A DNA stretch of 10,032 nt from Candidatus Proteinoplasmatales archaeon SG8-5 (GTDB taxonomy: Archaea; Thermoplasmatota; Thermoplasmata; SG8-5): contig LSSH01000103.1 of assembly GCA_001595885.1 (NCBI GenBank), forward strand, positions 1 through 10,032. The letters are read 5' to 3'. The notes below the pieces were generated by a model. That model was not told the origin of the DNA and searched no databases. It was given only the letters and a program-made list of their open reading frames with translations. A program made the translations under genes and the position numbers. Positions 4,605 through 10,032 of this stretch are shown piece after piece. Numbering within the stretch: the first letter of the stretch is position 1; each line of letters starts with the position of its first letter.

Positions 4605-7360
4605 GGGCTTCTCCTCCTAAAAGAATAGAGGGCTAAGACTGCGAGTGAAACGATGACGATGGCTGCCGCAGCTATCTCAAACGTGTAAGTTTCGGGTGGT
4701 GAAGGGATAGGTTGGGCAGCGTCTTTTATGAACACGTGCATGCCTTGTTTGGATTCCTTGATGTGTGGGTCAGGATGGGCAGCCCTTGCGATCAATAAAA
4801 ACTCCTTCTCCGAACCATCATCATCTGGGAGGTCCGTGGAAGTTACCGTGAATGTGGCAATTCCCTCAGTGTTTGTTTTATTATGGGCAGGTTCAACAGT
4901 TGGTACAGCCGGATCAACGTCCAATTGGACATTCACCCCTTCTACCGGAAATCCAGATGGGTAATTCACACTATGCTGCTTCACCATTACGTCCACAAAA
5001 ACGAATCCCAACTGCCCATCTTCATCGATATCCGGATCAATAATATCCGGTTCAGCATGCATCGTGATTGAGACGAAATCACAAATTTCAGGGTACACCT
5101 GTATCAAAGCTAGGCGACTGGGGGCAGGATCATACTCGAGTTTATCAGGTCCGGTATACGTCGCCTCTTTGATGTTAAGAATTATTGTGGTTCCGTTGTT
5201 AATGTAATCTTGTGTTAGAGGAACATATGGCGCCGTATAGGTTGCAGATATTCGACCTGAGGCACTAGTAGTCCCAATCTCTGGCGATAATTTACCAAGG
5301 GAGGCATTCAGCCAAACCTCAGCACCTTCTAAAGGCACTCGATCCTGGTCTGTTACGAGAACACTGATAGGTATTGTCGAGTTTGAGAACATTGCCGAAG
5401 GAGGACTATTAAAATCGGCTCTGGCTTTAAACGGGCTGACTCCATGAATACTATAGAGGGACATCCAGTTATATATCGAGCCTGACCAACCTACTTGCCA
5501 CCCTACAAAATTATCCGAGCGATAAGCTTCGATGTTAGTTTTATAGCTTAACACATCGTATGGCAGGTCCCAACTTATCGCTGCCTGTGCATCAAAGATG
5601 GCTTGCTTTCTAACCGATTTATTAGATGCCTGCCTTGCCTTGTCTATCAATACATCAAAGGTTTGATTTTGATAACCGGGGTAGTTTTGTCCGAATTCAG
5701 CATTGGAGGAGTGGAAGAAAGCATGCAGGAACTCGGCCGGACAAGAAGCTATACGCCAGTCCAAGATGTACATATCAAAGTTCCGTTCCTCCGCCCTATA
5801 TAATATCGAGTGGGCATCCATGGCTATTGATTCAGCGTAAATTCCGATTTTTTGCATTTCCGTGGCCAACATCAATCCCGCTTGAGCCTTAATAGGGTCA
5901 TAATCAGCCTGCGGAGTCAATATCTCGATCTTTCCACCGGGTCCGCTGCCGATGTATTGTCCATCAGGCCTCAACCACCAGTTTCCTGGCCCAGGGGGAG
6001 AAGCTGGATCGGTTAATTTGTAACCCGCATTCGTTAAAATATCAATAGCTTCATCTGGCTCAAAGGCGTATTTGGGTATCGATGAATTGTAATATGAATT
6101 CACAGAACTGACCGGTCCTTCTCCCGGCACACCGAAACACAATAACAACCTCTGTACGATCTTGTTTTTATCGATACAATGGGCCATTGCCTTCCTCAAT
6201 GGCTTACCAACATCATCCTCAGGGGCATATGGGAACACCTTCCCTTCATCATATCCGAAGGATTTTTTCCGCATATTATACGCAAGGTATCGAAAACCCT
6301 GCTCGGGAGATTGTTGTAAAGTGACACCCGGCTCATTGGCCAGGTCACCCACAAATGTGGGCGGTATCGACCAAGCAATGAAATCAACATCATTATTCAT
6401 CAAAGCTAAGACCGCAGCCTCAGCGGTCTTGAAAACCATGAAAGTGATACCGTCGATATTCGGTTGGTATGCATATTCATCATATAGAAATCCCTCTTGG
6501 AAGAAGTGGTCTCTATTGGTTGAAATTTTTGAGATACCGGCCGGAGCATCCCACTCTTCGTATTGAAAGGGTCCACTGCCTATTGGATTAGAATTATCAA
6601 ACCCAAATGCTTCTCCGAGATCCCAAGCGTCAGGATCATCAGGAGTGTAATTACCATCAATCCAAATCTTGGTCTTGTCAGAAACCTGGCCACTTTCAGT
6701 TGTACCCCAGACGTGATATGGAAGGAGAAGAACACCAATGGTATTCCTGAAGAAATTGAAGTACGGCTCCTGGAGGGTGAACTTGAGCGCTGCTCTCATG
6801 TTGTCCTCGCTTTCCCAGACAAGGTCAATGGAAAGGTTATGATCATTAGGATAATTTGAACCGAGTCTCCCGCACTTGTCCTTCAAACAAGCCACGTTCT
6901 TCTTCCAATTTGGTGTTTGCGCGGTGACGTGGTATGAGAACAACACATCCCTGATGGACATTTGTTCACCGTCATGCCAGTAAACATCTGAAAAGTCATA
7001 AAAAACAATGGCCTCCGGCTTGTTCTCATCCTCCCAATACACCTTGGGGGTGTAATTAAAATCCCCAATCGTGCAATCTGCCCAATCCAAAGGTAGAATC
7101 CTATATGTTGAGACTGTGCCGACCGCGATGTAAGGTCTGAAGGTCTCCAGTTCAGCATTCTTGTTAATTGGATTATCGTAAAGGTATCCCACGACATTCC
7201 ATGACCAGACATCCCCCGCATTCAACGGATTCAGCGTCTTAATGTCGTCCTGCATCGCCACCCTAAGAATAAGCTCTTCTTCCCCGTCCTGGCCGATGAC
7301 GTTGCCGAAGCTGGACAACACAAGGGCGCACACAACACAAGTGATAATAATTCCCCTCAT
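4601..7360 (-). CDS. Peptide ABC transporter substrate-binding protein (family 5) with Ig-like domains and C-terminal anchor
   Basis: This 919-residue protein belongs to the DppA/OppA-type solute-binding family (SBP_bac_5), which captures peptides or similar solutes outside the cell for an ABC importer. Residues 1-23 are a signal peptide. Family signatures include YWHDGEQMSIRDVLFSY (the usual W-HDG..-DV-fS), GSGPFQYEEW, PLRKAMAHCIDKNKI (usually R.A..-AiD), and DEAIDILTNAGY; the binding fold appears to end near 640. Two beta-sandwich regions follow: about 650-710 resembles invasin-type Ig domains (VTDQDRVPLEGAEVW ... TSASGRISATYTAP), and about 760-865 is a second one. Residues about 890-912 form a membrane span followed by SFRRRSP. 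Bacterial relatives are usually 500-600 residues and lipid-anchored, so the tail is extra. No permease or ATPase gene is adjacent. The gene is more AT-rich than its neighbours. The ATG at 7360 follows GGTGATAGG and a TATA box. Confidence 0.93.
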   Translation of the reverse strand: MRGIIITCVVCALVLSSFGNVIGQDGEEELILRVAMQDDIKTLNPLNAGDVWSWNVVGYLYDNPINKNAELETFRPYIAVGTVSTYRILPLDWADCTIGDFNYTPKVYWEDENKPEAIVFYDFSDVYWHDGEQMSIRDVLFSYHVTAQTPNWKKNVACLKDKCGRLGSNYPNDHNLSIDLVWESEDNMRAALKFTLQEPYFNFFRNTIGVLLLPYHVWGTTESGQVSDKTKIWIDGNYTPDDPDAWDLGEAFGFDNSNPIGSGPFQYEEWDAPAGISKISTNRDHFFQEGFLYDEYAYQPNIDGITFMVFKTAEAAVLALMNNDVDFIAWSIPPTFVGDLANEPGVTLQQSPEQGFRYLAYNMRKKSFGYDEGKVFPYAPEDDVGKPLRKAMAHCIDKNKIVQRLLLCFGVPGEGPVSSVNSYYNSSIPKYAFEPDEAIDILTNAGYKLTDPASPPGPGNWWLRPDGQYIGSGPGGKIEILTPQADYDPIKAQAGLMLATEMQKIGIYAESIAMDAHSILYRAEERNFDMYILDWRIASCPAEFLHAFFHSSNAEFGQNYPGYQNQTFDVLIDKARQASNKSVRKQAIFDAQAAISWDLPYDVLSYKTNIEAYRSDNFVGWQVGWSGSIYNWMSLYSIHGVSPFKARADFNSPPSAMFSNSTIPISVLVTDQDRVPLEGAEVWLNASLGKLSPEIGTTSASGRISATYTAPYVPLTQDYINNGTTIILNIKEATYTGPDKLEYDPAPSRLALIQVYPEICDFVSITMHAEPDIIDPDIDEDGQLGFVFVDVMVKQHSVNYPSGFPVEGVNVQLDVDPAVPTVEPAHNKTNTEGIATFTVTSTDLPDDDGSEKEFLLIARAAHPDPHIKESKQGMHVFIKDAAQPIPSPPETYTFEIAAAAIVIVSLAVLALYSFRRRSP

Positions 7361-7390
7361 CCTATCACCGTTTGATTTTAGGCGAGGATG

Positions 7391-7396
7391 ATATAA
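7391..7396 (-). promoter_or_regulatory. TATA box of the peptide-binding operon
   Basis: The minus strand reads TTATAT within CACTTATATCATCC. It is centred about 33 bases before the ATG at 7360, predicting a leader of about 7 bases. One copy of the 18-base direct repeat (7403-7420) lies immediately upstream, where an activator would sit. Confidence 0.5.
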
Positions 7397-7402
7397 GTGT
7401 AG

Positions 7403-7453
7403 ATTGGTACGGTCGTTTGTCTAGTATAAAAACACATTGGTACACCTGTTTGT
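7403..7453 (+). repeat. Spaced direct repeat ATTGGTAC-N4-GTTTGT, two copies
   Basis: Copy 1 is at 7403-7420 and copy 2 at 7436-7453. The two share ATTGGTAC and GTTTGT exactly, at identical 4-base spacing, and start 33 bases apart, about three turns of the helix. Between them is a TATA-like TAGTATAAAAAC (about 7422-7433). The location, just upstream of the peptide-binding operon promoter in a divergent gap, suggests a pair of transcription-factor sites. The regulator is unknown. Confidence 0.5.
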
Positions 7454-7560
7454 AAAGACAATTGCTCGATTAGGTTTCCTAGGACGCATGGGTCATGGGA
7501 GATTTGATAATACAGATACAATCCAAATCTTCCATGTAGAGATAAATTCAGCAGCCAGGC
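7454..7560. other. AT-rich non-coding stretch before the phosphoesterase gene
   Basis: This stretch is open in frame with the phosphoesterase, but it does not look coding: composition and codon use change sharply at about 7560, and the predicted residues are not membrane-like or family-like. It contains a short tandem CATGGGT/CATGGGA at 7489-7502. I see no RNA gene or other supported element in it. Confidence 0.4.
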
Positions 7561-7569
7561 TTTTATATC
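7561..7569 (+). promoter_or_regulatory. TATA box that decides a leaderless start for the phosphoesterase gene
   Basis: TTTTATATC is the best archaeal TATA match in the window and is centred 25 bases before the ATG at 7590. Transcription would therefore begin at or next to that ATG, giving a leaderless message. It excludes the more upstream in-frame ATG at 7437 as the main start. Confidence 0.6.
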
Positions 7570-7589
7570 AGGGGCGGTTTTTCAAATCC

Positions 7590-8630
7590 ATGGCGGAGCA
7601 CCCGTACAGGATGGCTGGCGCGGTGGCTGTGCTCTTCGTGCTGGTCACCCTCGTGAACTTCTACGTGTTCCACCGCATCACCGAGATGCTGGGAATCAGT
7701 GTTTTCTGGGTCTCTGTGGTCTATGCGCTGTTGCTGTCTTCTCTTCTGGCCGTGGGATTTACGGTGCGAGCGTCTGCCATCAAGGGCTTCAAGGTGCTGT
7801 TCATCACGGTGACGACAGTCTACGGCCTGGAGACCATGGCCCTGTTCGTTCTCATCACCTTCTGGTTCGCGGACCTGTTCATGGAATTGCCGGAGTTGTT
7901 CATGGGCTATGCGGTGGTTCTGTTCGTAATCATCATGGGGGCGGTGTCGGCGGGCAATGCTCTGACCGTTACCGTTAAGACGATTCGGCTGCGATTCCCG
8001 AAGAGGGTGAGGGCGGTTCACCTCACAGACCTCCACATAGGTGCGGTCCACGGGAAGAAATACCTGGCCAGGGTCGTCGAGAAGGTCAACGCGCTGGGTC
8101 CTGATGTAGTCCTGATCACAGGCGATATGACATCGGGCGCGCCCCTGGAGGACGACCTGTTCGATGGTTTCGAGGAACTGAAGGCGCCGGCCTACATGTC
8201 CACCGGCAACCACGAGTTCTACGAGGGCATCGAGGTCATGGAGCGGATGCTGGACGGAACCGGGGTTCGTATGCTCCGCGATGAAAAGGTTGACATGGGC
8301 GGATACTCGGTGTTCGGCCTCGATTACATGCAGGAGCAGGGCATCAGCGGCTCTCGCGATTTCAGCATGGATGGGGACGAGCCCGTCATTCTCATGACGC
8401 ACGTCCCTCAGATGGTCAATCTGCCGAAGGGCAGCATCATCCTTGCCGGCCATTACCACGCCGGCCAGGTGTTCCCCTTCAACTTTCTCGGGCGGTTCAT
8501 GGTCAAGTACTTCAGAGGGCTATATCAGGAGGACGGTGTGACCATCTACGTGTCCCCCGGAACGGCCACCTGGGGCCCGCCGATGAGGTTCGGCTCACGG
8601 AACGAGATTACCCTGTTAGAACTCGGTTAA
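7590..8630 (+). CDS. Membrane-attached calcineurin-like metallophosphoesterase (YkuE/YaeI-like)
   Basis: This 346-residue protein has a membrane domain followed by a two-metal phosphoesterase domain. About four spans are visible at residues 9-27, 38-57, 66-93 and 104-124. The catalytic domain has all the metal-binding motifs: D147-L-H149 (TDLHIG), G178-D179 (ITGDMTSG), G206-N-H-E209, H271 (MTHVP), and G287-H-Y-H290 (AGHYHAGQ). Relatives with this layout (YkuE/YaeI group) hydrolyse phosphoester bonds of membrane-linked substrates; some act on lipid pyrophosphates such as UDP-diacylglucosamine, but the substrate here cannot be told. The start at 7590 is preferred over an in-frame ATG 153 bases upstream because of the TATA box at 7561, the change in base composition, and the normal family N-terminus. 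The gene ends 71 bases before the convergent coiled-coil gene. Confidence 0.93.
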   Translation: MAEHPYRMAGAVAVLFVLVTLVNFYVFHRITEMLGISVFWVSVVYALLLSSLLAVGFTVRASAIKGFKVLFITVTTVYGLETMALFVLITFWFADLFMELPELFMGYAVVLFVIIMGAVSAGNALTVTVKTIRLRFPKRVRAVHLTDLHIGAVHGKKYLARVVEKVNALGPDVVLITGDMTSGAPLEDDLFDGFEELKAPAYMSTGNHEFYEGIEVMERMLDGTGVRMLRDEKVDMGGYSVFGLDYMQEQGISGSRDFSMDGDEPVILMTHVPQMVNLPKGSIILAGHYHAGQVFPFNFLGRFMVKYFRGLYQEDGVTIYVSPGTATWGPPMRFGSRNEITLLELG

Positions 8631-8701
8631 TTATTGGATAAACGTGGTTACCTCTTAAGTTTCAAGGGTCGGTATTATGTTACTCATCCAAACGGATGGC
8701 A

Positions 8702-10032
8702 TCAGATACCTTTCAATCTCTCTTTTAATCGTGATAACTCGTCCTGCCGCTTCTTCCAGGCCGTCTCCTTTTCATCGAGGGCGGTTTCCCTCTCATCTAG
8801 CTCCGTGATGCGGGACATTAGCTCGTGCTCGACCTTGTCGCGTATCTCGTCCTCGCGCTTCTCCAGCTGCCACTCGTAGGCCTTGAGCTTGTCCTCCCTA
8901 CCCTTCAGGCGGAGCTCGTATTTCTTGACGGCCTCCTCCTCCTTCTGCAGCGTCTCCCTCTCCTCCAGGACCTTGGCCATCTCCGCCTTGACCGATTCCA
9001 TCTGCGCGTTGACCTCCTCCTCGTGGGCCAGCATGGCCTTCCTCTGCTCCTTGAGCTTTAGGTTGTTGACCTTGAATACCTCTTCCTTCTTTTGGTGGGC
9101 CTTCTCCGCCTTGGCCACAGCGCTCTTGTGGGCCTGCTCCTTGGCCTGCAGTTCCTTGTCCGCGGCATCGAGCGCGGTCTCCCGCTCCTTCAGCGTCTCC
9201 TCGAACTCTTCCAGTTCCTTCTTCTTCCTCTCGTACTCCTCGTTGGCCGTGTCCAGCTCCTTGGACCTTTTATCCAGCTTTTTCTCCATATCCTTCAGTT
9301 CGGCCTCGTGGTCCACCACGCCGGCCTCGTGCTCCTCAACCTGCTGGATGCGCTTCTCGTAGTCGCCCAGCATCTTGGTCCTTTCATTATCCAGTTTGGC
9401 CCGCTCCGCCTCGAGGTCCTTCTCCATAGCCTTGACCTCTGCAATGCGGTCGTCCAGGAAATCCTGGGTCTCCTCCAGCTGCTTGTCGCGCTCCGCCAGG
9501 ACCACTATCTTCTTCTCGGTCTCGAGGGCTATCTCCTCCAGCTCCTTAGCCCTGACGTCGAGCTTCTCGGCCTCCCTCTCGAACCTGCGCCGTTGTTTAT
9601 TCAACTCCGTCTCGAAGCCCTTCAGCTCGGCCTCCATGTCCTTCAGGGCGTCCATGTCGTTGTTCAGCCTGGCCTCGTCGGCGAGCATGGTCTTCTCCTT
9701 CTTGTCCAGCTCCCTCGTCATATTGCGCAGGGCCTTCTTCTCCTCGGCAAGGGTCTCCTCCATCTTGGTCAGTTGCTCGTTGAGCTTCTCCAGGCCCTTC
9801 ATCTCCCTCTCGAACTCCTTGCGACCGGCGGCCAGCACCTTCTTCTCCTCTGCCATGGACTCCTTTTCTGCTACAAACGTCTCCTGCTCCAGGGTGAGTT
9901 TCTCGGCCACGCGGTCGAGCTCCTTCTCCTTCTTGTCGAGGGTGACCACCTTCTCGTCCAGCTCTTCCGACAGCTTGTCCAGGCGCTTTGCCTCGTGCGC
10001 GAAGCTCTTCTTCTCCGAAGAGAGCTTCGTCT
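8702..10032 (-). CDS. Long coiled-coil protein, C-terminal part (start beyond window)
   Basis: The frame is open through the right edge, so the 442 visible residues are the C-terminal part of a larger protein. A GTG at 9947-9949 lies in frame but is preceded by the same kind of coding sequence (a DKLSEELDEKV-type pattern), so it is not the start. The whole visible stretch is charged heptad-type sequence rich in Glu, Lys and Leu, with no cysteine, no membrane span and no globular domain, and with recurring short phrases such as KERETALDAADKEL and DERETALDEKETAW. It ends in SRLKERLKGI and stops without a folded cap. SMC/Rad50 arms look similar, but those would be followed by an ATPase lobe, which is missing here. 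A scaffold or filament-forming protein is possible; the missing N-terminus would decide. Confidence 0.85.
   Translation of the reverse strand, partial: TKLSSEKKSFAHEAKRLDKLSEELDEKVVTLDKKEKELDRVAEKLTLEQETFVAEKESMAEEKKVLAAGRKEFEREMKGLEKLNEQLTKMEETLAEEKKALRNMTRELDKKEKTMLADEARLNNDMDALKDMEAELKGFETELNKQRRRFEREAEKLDVRAKELEEIALETEKKIVVLAERDKQLEETQDFLDDRIAEVKAMEKDLEAERAKLDNERTKMLGDYEKRIQQVEEHEAGVVDHEAELKDMEKKLDKRSKELDTANEEYERKKKELEEFEETLKERETALDAADKELQAKEQAHKSAVAKAEKAHQKKEEVFKVNNLKLKEQRKAMLAHEEEVNAQMESVKAEMAKVLEERETLQKEEEAVKKYELRLKGREDKLKAYEWQLEKREDEIRDKVEHELMSRITELDERETALDEKETAWKKRQDELSRLKERLKGI

Noticed and set aside
7437..7589. N-terminal extension of the phosphoesterase frame to the ATG at 7437.
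   Set aside because: The TATA box at 7561 lies inside it, the composition is non-coding in character, and the extension has no membrane or family features.
7563..8459. A 298-codon minus-strand frame opposite the phosphoesterase.
   Set aside because: It is His/Arg/Asp/Glu-rich antisense translation of a clear metallophosphoesterase gene.
8685..8698. CATCC-AAAC-GGATG hairpin between the phosphoesterase and coiled-coil genes, considered as a terminator.
   Set aside because: The stem is only five pairs and no T-run follows on either strand, so it is not convincing as an archaeal terminator.
8883..9362. A Ser/Phe/Leu-rich plus-strand frame opposite the coiled-coil gene.
   Set aside because: It is the complement of Glu/Lys codons of the coiled coil; the hydrophobic appearance is an artefact of that.

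Overview
The window looks like chromosomal DNA of an archaeon. The evidence is an archaeal/eukaryal-type flap endonuclease (FEN1) ending in a PCNA-binding box, TATA-like boxes about 25-37 bases before most start codons, a probable leaderless gene, oligo-T terminators, and secreted proteins held by a C-terminal transmembrane anchor. The combination would suit a Thermoplasmatota-like euryarchaeon, but I infer that from general appearance only. No rRNA, tRNA, CRISPR array or insertion sequence was seen, and there is no gene-free stretch longer than about 300 bases.

Layout. Positions 1-268 (minus) hold the start of an acyl-CoA dehydrogenase that runs off the left edge. A divergent intergenic region carries two inverted repeats and leads into a 65-residue lysine-rich protein (455-652, plus) with a Cys3His zinc-knuckle-like C-terminus. 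It converges on gcvH (820-1197, minus), with an apparent two-way oligo-T terminator between them. Next come fen1 (1323-2342, minus) and a 630-residue secreted, Ig-like, membrane-anchored surface protein (2417-4309, minus). An apparent two-gene operon follows (minus): a 919-residue family-5 peptide-binding protein with extra Ig-like domains and a C-terminal anchor (4601-7360), and a 69-residue mini-protein with a signal peptide and an anchor (4395-4604), overlapping it by 4 bases. A 229-base divergent region with a spaced direct repeat separates that operon from a membrane-attached calcineurin-like phosphoesterase (7590-8630, plus). The right end is filled by a long coiled-coil protein (8702 to beyond 10032, minus).

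How they work together. Most genes look like separately promoted single units. fen1 serves replication and repair, gcvH serves one-carbon metabolism, and the dehydrogenase serves acyl-CoA oxidation. The 4395-7360 pair and the 2417-4309 protein would act on the outer face of the cell. The candidates most worth following are the lysine-rich/zinc-knuckle protein with its palindrome over the ribosome-binding region, the anchored peptide-binding protein with its mini-partner and lower GC, and the 33-base-spaced direct repeat at 7403-7453.
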